Part shown: positions 22,239 to 34,874 of the stretch, one piece after another
Layout of the letters: each line of letters begins with the position of its first letter
Numbering within the stretch: position 1 is the stretch's first letter
NCBI RefSeq assembly: GCF_030272615.1
Contig: NC_081412.1
Coordinates: 40,726,791-40,790,790, forward strand
Direction of reading: 5' to 3'
DNA from: Cryptomeria japonica
Lineage: Eukaryota; Streptophyta; Pinopsida; Cupressales; Cupressaceae
DNA: 64,000 bases
Position numbers and translations under genes: made by a program
The notes under the pieces: model-generated
Seen by the model: the letters and a program-made list of their open reading frames with translations, nothing else
The model's database searches: none
Told to the model about the DNA's origin: nothing

Positions 22239-25200
22239 CTAATTGTCGCAATGTAGAACTCTCGGTCGTGGAGTGGTGAACCCAAACTCTATGAGAATCT
22301 GCTGAAGCAAAATGGTCTCAGTCGCTGCATTAACAGCTCCTCGATACCCAACCTCAGTCGAAGAGAGAGAAATAGCATGCTTCTTCTTGCTCTGCCAACA
22401 AATGGGGCTTGAACCAAGGTGAAAAATGTAACCTGAAGTAGACTTATGATCATCAAGATCGCGAGCCCAATCAGAGTCTATGTAACCAACCAAGCGAAGT
22501 CATGTGCCTGCTGCATAGTGAATCCCATAGTGATGTGTACCCTGGATGTAATGAAGGATGAGTTTGGTAGCTTTCCAATGAAGCTCATGTGGTACCTGCA
22601 TGAAGCAGGAAACCATGCCAACCACAAATGAAATATCAGGGCATGTATGAGTCAAGTAGATGAGACTACCCACAAGCTGATGATACAATGTGGCATCAAC
22701 TAGTGGAGAAGAACACTGACCCTCAAGCTTGACTCTTGAAAGAAAGGGAGTCAGTGCAAGCTTACAATCAGCCATATGAAAGTGTGCAAGTAGATCAAGA
22801 GCATACTTGGGCTGCAATAGTGTAATCCCAGAAGGTGACTGTGAAATCTCTATCTCGAGAAAGTAGTGCAAAAGACCCAAGTCAGTCATAGCAAATATGT
22901 CATGCAAAGAAGATTTGACCCTGCTAATGATGGATGTGGTGCTCCCTGTAATGATTAAATCATCAACATAGAGCACAAGTATCAAGTGAGAGTCATCCTA
23001 TTGCAAAATGTATACATTTGGATCGGAATGACACTTGGTGAACCCTGCTAAGAGAAGAAAGGGATCCATCTTGGCATACCAAGCCCTGGGGGCCTGCTTA
23101 AGGCCATAGAGAGATTTCCTTAGTCTGCAAACCAAGGAAGAATCCTGGATGAAACCCTGTGGCTGCTCCATATAAATATCCTCATCAAGATCACCATGAA
23201 GAAAAGCACTCTTCACATCCATCTGATGTACAACCCAACCATGAGCTGCAACAATAACAAGTGTCAAGCGAATGGAGTTCATCTTGGCTATGGGCGCAAA
23301 GGTCTCAGTATAGTCAACACCTAGAACCTGAGAGAAACCTTTCACAACAAGCCGCGCCTTATATTTATCCACACTACCATTTGCTGCAAACTTTGTTCGA
23401 TAGATCCACTTACATCGAACCATCTTTCTCCCCTTAGGGAGAAAAACTTAATCCCATGTGTTGTTCCTCATCAAGGAACTATACTCTTCCTCTATAGCTT
23501 GGTCCCACTCAAGAACCCCTGACGCTTCCCAAAATGTATGTGGATCGGAAGCGGTAGCAATGAATGCATGTGGAAGATCCCGATGTTGTGATCGATTCCT
23601 CCGTGTATCTGAAGGATCCCCAACAAGAGAACTCGTGGACTCAATTGTTTGTCAAGCCCAACAAGGTCTAGGTGGAAGTGGAGAACGAGGCTCCTCAGCT
23701 GCAAGTGGACCCTGCGGAGGTGTAACCCTATGAGTCAGAGTTGAAGGAGTCTCATCATCTGAATCACTGGCATCACTATCCACAATGGAAGAAGGTGGAG
23801 GAGGTAGAGAGGCTAAGCTAGGAGAGCTCTCCTCAAAGTGAACAATCCTCTCAATAAACACCTCATGTGTCTTAGGATCCATCAATCTATATGCCTTAAT
23901 ACCCTCAGGATATCCAACAAAAATGCAAGGCCGACTCTGAGGTTCCAATGCCTTGCATTTCTGCAGAGGTATGCGAGCCCATGCTAGACACCCAAACACT
24001 CTGAAATGTCTCCCAGTCGATTTCCTACCAGCCCAAGCTTCAAAAGGAGTAATACCTTGCAGAGCTTTGTGAGGAACCCAATTCTGGATGTGTGTGAAAC
24101 AACTGATAGCCTTTGCTCAAAAGGTGGGATCAAGAGAACATGCATGTATCATACATCTAGCCATTTCTTTGAGAGTTCTATTCTTGCACTCTGCAACTTC
24201 ATTCTGTTGTGGAGTGTATGCAATAGAATGCTGAAGATCAATCCCCTCAAATGTACAAAAATCATCAAATCGTTTGTTAACATATTCCCTTCCATTATCT
24301 ATATGAAGAGTCTTGACCACTTTCCCCGGTTGCTTCTCCACACGAGTCTTGAAGTTCTGAAATCTGTCAAATACTTCACTCTTATGAATGAGAAAGTAGA
24401 CCCAAGTGAAGCGGGAGTAGTCATCAATGAAGGTGAAGACATAGTGGGCCTTACTAAATGAAGGTGTTGGAAATGGATCTGCTACATCATTGTGAACAAG
24501 TTGAAGAACTTCCAAAGCTCTCCAAGCTTTCCCCTTATCAAACTTCTCCTCGGGATGCTTTCCCATGGAACAGCCTGAACATACACCCTCTGAAAAAATG
24601 ATTCGAGGTAGACCTATGACCATGTCTCTAGTGCTGAGCTGTTGAAGATAGCGGTAGTTGAGGTGACCAAACCGCTCATGACATTGCTTACTTTCTGAAT
24701 TTGAATGAGTAAGCAAGGCCCTAAAAGGAGAGCTTGGCACAAAGTGGGAGAATGAATAAAGCCTTGAGTTATCATTGACTTGTCCCACTACTACCAAGGC
24801 ATCATCATCAAGTTCCTTTCCCACAACTGAATCAAGTGTAAACTCAACCTTTTTCCCATTCCCATAGTGAGTGATTTGGTAGATAGAGAGAAGGTTGGTA
24901 GACAAGTTAGGAACATAAAGAACATTCTCAAATGTTCCATCATCCATGTCAACTGAACCTTTCCCTTCAACCTCAACTTGTGTATCATCACCTATGTAAA
25001 TGTCAGGTACCTTAGATGGCTCCAATGAAGAAAACTGCTCCTTTGTAGAACCCATGTGATAAGAGGCACCCGAGTCAAGTATCCACTGTTGTGAAGAACC
25101 CGTTGTAGCCACAAATGCTTGCCCTTTTCCCTTAGACTAAGGAAGAGGAAGGAGATGAATCCTTCTTTGTGTAGGCGGATGACAAGTTGATGTTGTTTTT

Positions 25201-26060
25201 CTTAAGAAGATTTGTCAACTCATCAACTTGCTTGGTGTGGCATTGATGGTCATCATGACCATACTTCTTGCAATAAGCACAAGTTGGTTTATCCTTCTTA
25301 GCTGGAGTCCCCTTCTTGGAAGAGGATGAAAAGTTGCCTTATGATGGAGAGGATGATTGCCCTTTTTCCTATTGTGGCTTTGACTCAGATTGTTTCTTCT
25401 TCTTGTTGGAATCTTTTCCTTGACTCCCTTGATTAGCCACCAAAGCCTTGGACTTTGAAGACTTGAGAAGCCCCATGTTCAACAACTTAGATTGTTCCAA
25501 TATCAACATTTTTGTAAAGCATCAAATGAAGGCATAATGTAGGAACTCCCCACTATCAAATGATAAGTTTGGAAGCTAGACACATTTGTTGCATATTCTG
25601 GTGAAAGCTTGTCCAACAAGTTGAATATCAACTGAGCATCCTTTTTGTCAATTCCACAATCCTTAAGCTTTTCTCTTAGCTCATTTGCTTTGGTGACATA
25701 ATCCTGGATTGTATCAAAACTCTTGGGATCCAAGTTGGTGAGCTCATTGTCAATCTTGTAACCTTTGATTTCATCAACTTGATCATACAATTTTTTATAT
25801 ATATCGTAAGCCTCTTTGATTGTTGTACACTTCTCAATGTGAAAAATGAGGTCATCTGATACATACTTACGGAAAGTTCCAAGAGCCATGCAATTCTTAG
25901 TGAGCCATTCTAACTAAGCATTATGATCAACCTTAGGATTAGGTTGTGTTTCTATTGTTCCATCTATGTAATGCATGAGACCCTTTTCCATTAATTTGCT
26001 TCATACTTTAATTTTCCATGATGCATAAATATGTGGAGTTAAAGGTGGAAATTTATGAGG
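22239..26060 (-). pseudogene. Element D gag-pol remains
   Basis: Read leftward: gag (about 25,500-26,060, with MALGTFRKYVSDDLIFH), zinc knuckle CAYCKKYGHDDHQC (about 25,235-25,285), protease WILDSGASYHMG (about 25,040-25,085), the pre-integrase zinc-binding region and integrase (about 23,900-24,750; FIDDYSRFTW, IDNGREY, TPQQNE), a Ser/Pro/Asp-rich linker (about 23,650-23,850), reverse transcriptase (about 22,500-23,430; GVDYTETFAP, YVDDLIITGS) and RNase H (about 22,250-22,490; DSDWARDLDDHKSTSGY). Order and motifs are copia. Confidence 0.9.
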
Positions 26061-27535
26061 ACTCATTGCAACAAAAATGAAATAGCACAAGGAAAGAGAG
26101 GCACAATCACACAAGACACCCCCCAAATTCATTTAATCAAAGAACCCCCCCCCCCCCCCCCCCCAAACAAAAAAAAAAAAAAAGATGTTTTGGCACTTTA
26201 TACTTAGTGCGTGTACAATGGGCCACTTGCAAAAAATGGCAAAGTGGACTTCTAATTTCAACTATACAACTACCTCAATAAGGTCAAAGGAGACTCAAAC
26301 TAATAATGCAAGAGATCTAAATTAAGATCCAAGCAAATTACAAGTACCAATAAGGCCAATATCTTAAACTACAATCTCGACTCAAAATATATAAAAACAA
26401 ATCATATATTATGAAAGTAGACAAAAAAATGCACATTCAAAAAAAATGGCACGTGCAAAGGAGGTCGTATGAGCTCAAATGAAGCCTTTGAAGTTGCAAA
26501 ATTGAGGATTGGATAGGTACAGCTGAGAGAATCCAAAAATTCCAAAAAATATATGCACCAAAATCAAAAAATAACCACACCACTACGAAGAGCATGAAAA
26601 ATTAGCCCAAATAAAAAAAAAGTGCACCAAAAAAAAAGCAAAATTGAGCAAGTTATGAGCCTCCAAAGCTGACTCAAAAAACCAAACTGGTTAATGGAGA
26701 GGGGTCTAAATATTTTCAAAAAATGCTGACTGGGCACTGACTATGCAAAAAATGTCAGGTGGCATTGACTGGGCACCTGTGGGTGATGTGGCAGGTGATT
26801 GTATCTGCTGGTGACGTGGCAGGCGAAGGTGGGTGACGTGGCTTGCTGACATGGCAGGTTGGCTAGCTCTGTTGGCGGTCGCTGAAAAACTAGTTGGCAA
26901 TGGATGGAAGTCGGTCGGAGAAGGACTGCGGGCGGTAGGCTGGGTCAGCGGGAGTTGCTGGCGGCGGGAGGTGTCGACGGTGGCTGGAGAGACATGGCTG
27001 GCGGGAGGCGCCGACGATGGCAATCGGAGTGGCGGAGCGGGGGCGCTGCTGCAGGGGCCTGTGGCGGTGCTGCCGCTGGGGGCCGACGATAGTGCTGCTA
27101 CTGGGGCCGATGACGGTGGGCACTGTGGATGACATTGCTAACGGCGGCAGACTCCTGCAACCTCTACGGATGGGTACAGAGGGGGGTGGGTCACAAGACC
27201 CCCCCAAATTTCAAAAAAATAAAATTAATTTTTTTTTTTGTTTATTTTCAAAAAAAAATTCCAAACTATAAAAAAATTTTGAAATTAAAAAAAAAAAAAC
27301 GAAAAAAATTCCGTACCGTACCACCCCGAATTGGACAAAAAATTCCTCCAACACCCAAAATTTGATTTTCGCCAAAATAGGTCGAGTTTATACTCGATTT
27401 TTATGGAAACAGCCTCTCAGATTCAATGGCGAGGTCGGAAATGCTCTAAGATGCCTCCAAAAAGCACTGTCCCTCAGATCCAAAAATAGGAAGCCTTCCA
27501 AGATGTCTCCAAAAACCAATCAATGAAGCCCCAAT
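26061..27535 (-). other. Element D leader with homopolymers and GC island
   Basis: No retroviral domain is visible. It holds a run of 20 C (26,145-26,164) followed by about 15 A, several A-rich stretches, short tandem GTGACGTGGCAGG-like repeats (26,790-26,860) and a strongly GC-rich tract (26,750-27,185) in otherwise AT-rich DNA. Overlapping open frames on both strands of the GC tract are expected from its composition and are not taken as genes. Confidence 0.6.
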
Positions 27536-27548
27536 GGCTCTAATACCA
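27536..27548 (-). other. Element D primer binding site
   Basis: Plus strand GGCTCTAATACCA, that is TGGTATTAGAGCC on the element strand, one base from the usual Met-tRNA complement. It directly abuts the 5' LTR. Confidence 0.8.
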
Positions 27549-27998
27549 TGTGACAGTTTGCCAAGATCAAGGGCACAATAAAAAGTATAAAAGAGAGACA
27601 AAAGAATGACAAGAACAAACTGTATTCTCATCAATATGCAAATGATCAAGTGGATTAACCAATACAATGAATATGGGCCTGCTTATATAGGTAAGGCCAT
27701 ATGGATATACAAGCACACAATCATGACATGTGGCTCAATGAGAAACAAGGGTAGGTAAGAAATACTAGGGGTAGGTAGGAGAAATAATATAATATTCCAC
27801 AAGAGGTGGATGACCCACTGAATGTGGAGTGTAACAACAAAATAAGACCACAAAAAGTGGAATTTCTCCTACAAGCTATATCCCTATGTGCACACTTCCC
27901 TAAGTGTCTCAAATCCAAACTATGAAGAGATGCATTATCCTAAGTTAACTTAAGTAAAGTGTAATAATATCCATAATGAATATTTATTTACACCAACA
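27549..27998 (-). repeat. Element D 5' LTR (right)
   Basis: 450 bp, TGTGACAGTTTGCC to TTTACACCAACA, the same length as the left LTR. Followed by ATTGT. Confidence 0.92.
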
Positions 27999-28545
27999 AT
28001 TGTATTGTGATGTTCTCCCATATGTACAAACAATTATAAAAAATCCTCTTTAAGCTAACACAACCTTTATAGGTCCTAGTGTCATTAATTCTGAAAGTCC
28101 GCTTTTGCAACTAGTAATAGGCTCTTTTCATTAGTTCATAGAAAGTTAGGCCAAGTTTTTAATAAAGGGTAACCTAAAAATATAAACTATTCTTCTAATT
28201 ATTCTATTTCATTCTATTTGGAGCTCAACAGTTGGAGGACTTTTTTTCCTTTTGATGTTGATTACTCATGTTTTTAGCCTATTTTGAGCCTAGAGAGACC
28301 ACTTATGGGGGATCTTTTCCCAATGGCTTTATTGTCGAGACCACTACTAGTGTACCTTAATCACAAAGGCTTTATCACCTTTGTTCAAACTTGTGTGCTC
28401 ATCAACCTAGTGAAGTCCCACAACCTATGAATACAACCACCCAATGGAGACATACATCCTATGAGCAAGTTAGCCCACTAGAAGCACATGGTGCACAAAA
28501 TCAACAACCTTACATAGATTTGAACATTAGTGGCTACCAAAACAA
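27999..28545 (+). repeat. R1 repeat, end of first unit and start of second
   Basis: 27,999-28,180 matches 36,020-36,200 (ATGATGTTCTCCCATATGTA, CCTAGTGTCATT). 28,180-28,545 matches 6,850-7,220. The simplest reading is two tandem R1 units of about 830 bp. No gene is seen. Confidence 0.6.
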
Positions 28546-31500
28546 TATTATGACTTGAAAATTGTACTAAACCTTTATCATATATACAAGACTTTTTATT
28601 TGTTTTTTATTAAGGAACAAACAGGTTTTGAGGGGACCCAAAATCCCCTACAAAAAGTTTTGAAGGGACCTAAAACCCTCGTATTTTTCATGGATCTGGA
28701 ACCCTTAGTAGAATGCTGCAATATGATACAACATAACCATTCAACAACCCAACCACAACCTAGCAAACAATATTAAACATTGAAGAGTTGGTTGTAAATG
28801 AAAAAGGCCAAAGCCGACCACCAAAGAGCTCAGACAAACATGAGCATAGGGAAAAAGGCTCCCTCAACCTTAACCATGGGTTTAATTTGTTAATAAACTT
28901 AAAATAATTTAAATAAATCTATTAAAAATAAAATTTTGTCTTAGAATGAAAATATCTAAACCCTTAACTACTAATAAAAGAAAATACTATTAATCTTTAT
29001 ATTAATGAATATAATATCAATAAATAATAAATATGATTGAATTTAATATAGTATTTTATCAATAAGGAACTAAACTATATATTTATATCCATCAAAATCC
29101 ATATTATCCCCATCCTTCAAGGCCATGTTCCAAAAAATGGCCCAAGAATTAAGAGCAAAGGAGACAAAATCTCCACCTCGCAACAAAATTGTGCAATCTC
29201 CCCAAGTCATACATCCACCTCCATCCCCTACAGTAAAAAGATAAACCTCAAACCCCTAAGCTTCATGATACTTCCATCACGTCACCCACTCATGTAGAAG
29301 AATCCATATCCTCCTCCATCACAGTATCCCCATAACCCCAAACATGTCAAGACCTTGTTCCAAGGCATCCTAGCATAGATTCCTCTCCACCTAAAGATCA
29401 AATAATCACTCCATCTCACAATCTCATTACATTTAATGAGTAAAGTATCCCCTCCATCCCATTGCATGATCCCCTTCCATCTCAAGATCCAATCATCCCT
29501 TCTACTCCACCGTAAGATCCCATCCCATGTCAAGATCAAAGTATTCCTTCCTCTCCATGTCATGATACCAATCCATCTCATGATCCTATTATTCCTCCTA
29601 ATCCTCTACAAGATCCCATTCTCCCACAAGATCACATTATCCCCATCCAAGCTATCCATGAATCCCATACCTATCAACTTGGCTCTTCCACCTTCATTCA
29701 CTTTGGTTTCCTCAAAGAGCTTACCATTCCTTCCACCTCCTATCCCCATCAAAATGGACTCACATCTTGTTTCCAAAATAATAAGTATCCTATTGGAAAA
29801 AGAATTTGTCAAAAAATAAAAATATCAAAGAAAAGGGTTAGGACTCCATGAACAAGGCATATTGGAACCCCTTCAAGTCAAAGAAAATGACGGTTCATAT
29901 GGCCTTGGCTACAAAGATCATGCTCAAGATGTTGGTGTATCTTCCATCCCTCCCAAATCCAAAATCCCTTCTTATAAATCAAAATCACTTCATCCCCCAT
30001 CTTCCACACCCATTTTGGGTCCTTATGTTCCAAAATCAAACCCTTCATCCCTTTCATCCATTTTGGGTCCTTATATCCCTCCATCCATCACTCCATCACC
30101 TCAAATGATCCCTAAGAAAGATAAAAAAGGCACACATCCTTGAATTCCTTCCAACAATCTCCCTCCATCCTACCATCCATAAAATCTCGAAGTCATCCGT
30201 CCTCATACACCTGTACTATTGCTATTAGAAGCAATTTGGATGCTAAATCTAAAATTCATAAAGTTGAAAATCCAAGGATCCACATGTCCCATCAAAACAA
30301 TATGCTCAAGAAACGAAAGATATGATCCAAAAGGAAGAAAACTTCAAAAGGCCACAAAGGCCCCAAAATAAAAAATAAAAAACTATGTGGATTCCCAAAC
30401 TACTCATAGAAGCAATGCATCTCAAAGTAAAATCCCAATTGGCATACAAACTTGTTAATCCAAAACCTCCCTCCACTCATAAGTCTTTCAATCCCCCATC
30501 TAACAATCTTCCATCTTCAAAATCCATTTTGGGCCCTTATTTCTCAAAATCCACCGTCACAAGTCCATCATCCCCTTCATCTATTTTGGGTCCTCATGTC
30601 CCAAAGTCGACATTTGACACTCCATCAAATATAAAATCCTCTCCTCCGCAACTCCACCACCCTTGAAGGTGTGTGCCAATGTTGATCTTTCCAACATCCC
30701 CATCCATTTACCCACTAGCCTTTCACAACCCCACCCATTATCCAACATCCGTTTTCCATAATCCCATTCCTCTAACTCAATCTTTTGCATAAATCCTTAC
30801 CCCCCTCCATCTTCCCTCCATTCCATCTCCTCATCTATTTCTACCAACATCTATGAGCATACTTCCAATTTTCATGGTCCATTATAACACATCTTTAAGG
30901 GATACCATCAATGGAACCAGATGCTTGAGTCCTTCCTTTATCCTATCACACATCCACATCTTCCATATCCCTTATCCTCTATCCACATCCTATCTAAGCC
31001 CATGAACATCTCATATCCCTCATCCCATCCAATTCCATTCTCCATTCATACCTTTGATCTTGATCAATATAGAGGAAAAATAATATCCATGCATGCTTTG
31101 GAAAATACAAGCATTAATTCCTCCATCATCCATATCTCTTACACATTATCCTTCCATCCTCCCATTCGTAATTGCACTATCTGCTAATGTTGGGCATTTT
31201 ACTCCTTTGCAACATAGTTCTTGGATCTCCATTCTCCTATCCTTAATTTGTTCATCATCCATATCCTATCAATATCCATATACTTAATCCATCCATCTCC
31301 TATCCAAGAAATCTCTCCATCCATTCCATCTTTTTACTAATCCTTGGTTCTCCCTTGTCATTGGTCCCCATCCATTTATCCTATATTCACCATTCAATCC
31401 TATCATATCAAATCATACTCCCCATCGCCTCTAATCCTATTACATCATTAATCCCTTCCCATTTTATCCAATTCATTTTATACCCCCATCACAGTGAGCT

Positions 31501-31705
31501 TTTCCCATCAATCTGAGCTTATATTGACTCGCACGTAATCCAAACAATTATCCACAACGTGTTAACCAAATCCAAGTGGAAATCCTCCCATTTGCATACC
31601 CATAACCAACTTATCTTTTGACATCTATTAATCTATCCACATCTTGCCCATCAGGATTCATCCTTCCCATGTCTATCGATTTATCCAAATCCATCATTTG
31701 TCCAT
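28541..31705 (+). repeat. 3.165-kb direct repeat, copy 1
   Basis: Offset 3,165 bp from copy 2 at its start and 3,169 bp at its end, so only a few bases of net indel. Divergence in a sampled 245-bp stretch is about 6 percent. It opens with R1-like sequence plus a 290-bp segment (28,605-28,895), followed by about 2.6 kb whose plus strand is strikingly pyrimidine-rich (endless CCATCC/TCCATCTC phrases). It holds many short open frames, all fragmented. Confidence 0.9.
29110..30790 (+). pseudogene. Pro/Ser-rich region with a G-patch-like motif, copy 1
   Basis: The region starts with MFQKMAQELRAKE at about 29,128. A stretch at about 29,825-29,925 encodes a G-patch-like sequence with the key residues KGLGL, G-I-x-E-P and GLGY in the expected spacing. 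Downstream are repeated SILGP phrases in Pro/Ser-rich sequence (about 29,960-30,140 and 30,480-30,660). G-patches occur in RNA-processing proteins and in some plant gypsy polyproteins. The fragmented frame and lack of other domains leave the origin open. I treat it as a fossil with several interruptions. Confidence 0.4.
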
Positions 31706-34700
31706 AACAATATTATGACTTGAAAATTGTGCTACACCTTTATTATATATACAAGACTTTTGATTTGTTTCTTATTAAGGAACAAATAGGTTTTGAGGGG
31801 ACCCAAAACCCCTTACAAAAAGTTTTGAAGGGACCTAAAACCCTCGTATTTTTCATGGATCCAGAACCTTTAGTAGAATGCTGCAATAGGTTTTAACATA
31901 GTCATTCAACAACCCAACCACAACCTAGCAAAGAAGACTAAACATTGAAGAGTTGGTTGTAAATGAAAAAGGCCGAAGCTGACCACCAAAGAGCTCAAAC
32001 AAACATGAGCATAGGGAACAAGGCTCTCTCAACCTTAACCATGGGTTTAATTTGTTAATAAACTTAAAGTATTTTAAATATATCTATTAAACATAAAATT
32101 TTGTCTTAGAATGAAAACATCTAAACCCTTAACTACTAATAAAAGAAAATACTATTAATCTTTATATTAATAAATATAATATCAATAAATATTAAATATG
32201 ATTGAATTCAATATAGTATTTTATCAATAGGGAACTAAAGTATATATTTATATCCATCAAAATCCACATTATCCCCATCCTTCAAGGCCATGTTCCAAAA
32301 AATGGCCCAAGAATTAATAGCAAAGGAGACAAAATCCCCACCTCGCAACAAAGTTGTGCAATCTCCCCAAGTCATACATCCACCTCCATTCCCTCCAAAT
32401 CAAGATAAACCTCAATCCCCTAAGCTTCATGATACTTCCATCACATCACCCACTCATGTGGAAGAATCCATATCCTCCTCCATTACACTATCCCCATAAC
32501 CCCAAACATGTCAAGACCTTGTTCCAAAGCATGCTAGCATAGATTCATCTCCACATAAAGATCAAAGAATCACTCCATCTCATAATCTCATTACATTTAA
32601 AGAGGAAAGTATCCCCTCAGTACTATTGTATGATCCCCTTCCATCTCAAGATTCAATCATCCCTTCTACTCTACCGTAAGATCCCATCCCAAGTCAAGAT
32701 AAAATTATTCCATCCTCTCCATGTCATGATACCAATCAATCTCATGATCCTAATATTCCTCCTAATCCCCCACATGATCCCATTCCCCCACAAGATCACA
32801 TCATCCCCATCCAAGATATCCATGAATCCCATGCCTATCAACTTGGTTCTTCCACCTTCATTCACTCTGGTTTCCTCCAAGAGCTTACAATTCCTTCCAC
32901 ATCCTATCCCCCTCAAAATGGACTCACATCTTGTTTCCAAAATAATAAGTATCCTATTGGAAAAGGAATTTGTAAAAAAATGAATTATCAAGGAAAATGT
33001 TTAGGCCTCCATGAACAAGGCATATTGGAACCCTTTTAAGTCAAAGAAAATGATGGTTCGTGTGGCATTGGCTAAAAAGCTCATGCTCAAGATGTTGGTG
33101 TATCTTCCATCCCTCCCAAATCCAAAATCCTTTCTTATAAATCAAAATCACTCCATCCCCCATCTTCCACACCCAATTTGGTTCCTTATGTACTAAAATC
33201 AAACCCTTCATTGCTTTCATCCATCTTGGGTCCTTACATCCCTCCATCCATCACGCCATCACCTCAAATGATCCCTAAGCAAGATAAAAAAAAGGAACAC
33301 ATCCTTGAATTCCTTCCAACAATCTTCCTCCATCCTACCATCCATAAAATCTCTAAGTCATACGTCCTCATACACCTGTACTATTGCTATTAGAAGCAAT
33401 TTGGATGCTAAATCTAAAATGCATAAAACCAAAAATCCAAGGATCAACGTGTCCCATCAAAACAATATGCTCAAGAAACGAAAAATATGATCCAAAAGGA
33501 AGAAAAATTCGAAAGGCCACAAAGGTCCCAAAAGAAAAAATCAAAAACTATGTGGATTTCCAAACTACTCATAGAAGCAATGCATCTCAAAGTAAAATAC
33601 CAATTGGCATACAAACTTGTTAATCCAAAACCTCCCTCCACTCATAAGTCCTCCAATCCCCCATCTAACAATATTCCATCTTCAAAATACATTTTGGGCC
33701 CTTACTTCTCAAAATCCACCATCCCAAGTCCATCATCCCCTTCATCTGTTTTGGGTCCTCATGTCCCAAAGTCGACATTTGGCACTCAATCCAATATAAA
33801 ATCCTCTCCTCTACAACTCCACCACCCCGCAAGGTGTGTGCCAGTGTTGATCTTTCCATCATCCCCATCCATTTGTCCACTAGCCTTTCACAACCCCACT
33901 CATTATCCAGCATCCATTTTCCATAATCCCATCCCTTTAATTCAAGCTTTTGCATAAATCCTTACCCCCCTCCATCTTCCCTCCATTCCATCTCCTCATC
34001 TATTTCTACCAACATCTATGAGCATACTTCCAATTCTCATGGTCCATTATAGCATATCTTTAAGGGATACCATCAATGGAACTGGATGTTTGAGTCCTTC
34101 CTTTATCCTATCACACATCCACATCTTCCATATCCCTTATCCTCTATCCACATCCTATCTAAAGCCCATGTCCATCTCATATCCCTCCTCCTATCCAATT
34201 CCATTCCCCATTCATACCTTTGATCTTGATCAAGATAGAGGAAAAATAATATCCATGCAAGCTTTGGAAAATACAAGCCTTAATTCCTCCACCATCCATA
34301 TCTCTTACACATTATCCTTCAATCCTTCCATCCGTAATTGCACTATCTTCTAATGTTGAGCATTTTACTCCTTTGCAACATAGTTCTTGGATCTCCATTT
34401 TCCTATCCTTCATCTGTTCGTCCTCCATATCCTATCAATATCCATCTCCTTAAACCATCCGTCTCCTATCCAAGCAATCTCTCCATCCATTCCATCTTTT
34501 TACCAAGCCTTGGTTCTCCCTTGTCATTGGTCCCCATCCATTTATATCCTATATTCACCATTCAATCCCATCATATCCAGTCATACATCCCATCCCCTCC
34601 AATCCTATTACATCATTAATCATCTCCCATCTTATCCAATTCATTTTAAGACCCCCATCACACTGAGCTTTTCCCATCAATCTAAGCTTATATTGATTTG

Positions 34701-34874
34701 CACGTCATCCTAACACTTATCCACAACGTGTTAACCAAATCTGAGCGAAGATCCTCCCATTTGCAAACCCATAACCAGCTTGTCTTTTGTCATCCATCAA
34801 TCTATCCACATCTTGCCCATCGGGATGCATCCTTCCCATGTCTGTTGATTTATCCAAATCCATCATCTGTCCAT
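31706..34874 (+). repeat. 3.165-kb direct repeat, copy 2
   Basis: Begins AACAATATTATGACTTG like copy 1 and aligns along its full length. The end (CATCATCTGTCCAT, 34,861-34,874) corresponds to 31,692-31,705. Past that point copy 2 runs on into sequence that copy 1 lacks (34,875-35,229), including a second unit of a roughly 60-bp minirepeat around 34,810-34,920. Confidence 0.9.
32292..33957 (+). pseudogene. Pro/Ser-rich region with a G-patch-like motif, copy 2
   Basis: Counterpart of 29,110-30,790. The open stretch from about 32,290 begins MFQKMAQELIAKETKSPPR; the G-patch-like part lies at about 32,985-33,080; SILGP-type phrases recur at about 33,140-33,290 and 33,660-33,780. Decay is comparable to copy 1, and it is interrupted several times. 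Function unknown. Confidence 0.4.

Larger units (their letters stand above)
21281..27998 (-). mobile_element. Element D: Ty1/copia fossil with a long leader
   Basis: Minus-strand copia element, 6.72 kb, with two 450-bp LTRs. The right one is the 5' LTR because the primer site (27,536-27,548) abuts it. Flanks are GTTGT and ATTGT, a target duplication with one mismatch. The two LTRs differ at about 15 of 450 positions, the lowest of any pair here, so D is probably the youngest insertion. Gag-pol lies at 22,239-26,060. The 1.4-kb leader (26,060-27,535) is unusual, with homopolymers and a GC-rich island. The coding region is interrupted about seven times. The RT motif YVDDLIITGS marks a copia lineage different from that of A, B and E. 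Confidence 0.92.

Noticed and set aside
24006-24461. Plus-strand open frame of 151 codons
   Set aside because: Antisense to the integrase region of element D; no domain.
26706-27271. Several overlapping open frames rich in Gly, Ala, Arg or Pro on both strands
   Set aside because: They follow from the GC-rich, stop-poor composition of the island in the element D leader; no start context or domain favours one.
29436-29819. Open frame that looks like a multi-pass membrane protein (also 32,630-32,983)
   Set aside because: The hydrophobic look comes from reading CCATC-rich DNA in an off frame; another frame gives the Pro/Ser-rich sequence that leads to the G-patch-like motif.
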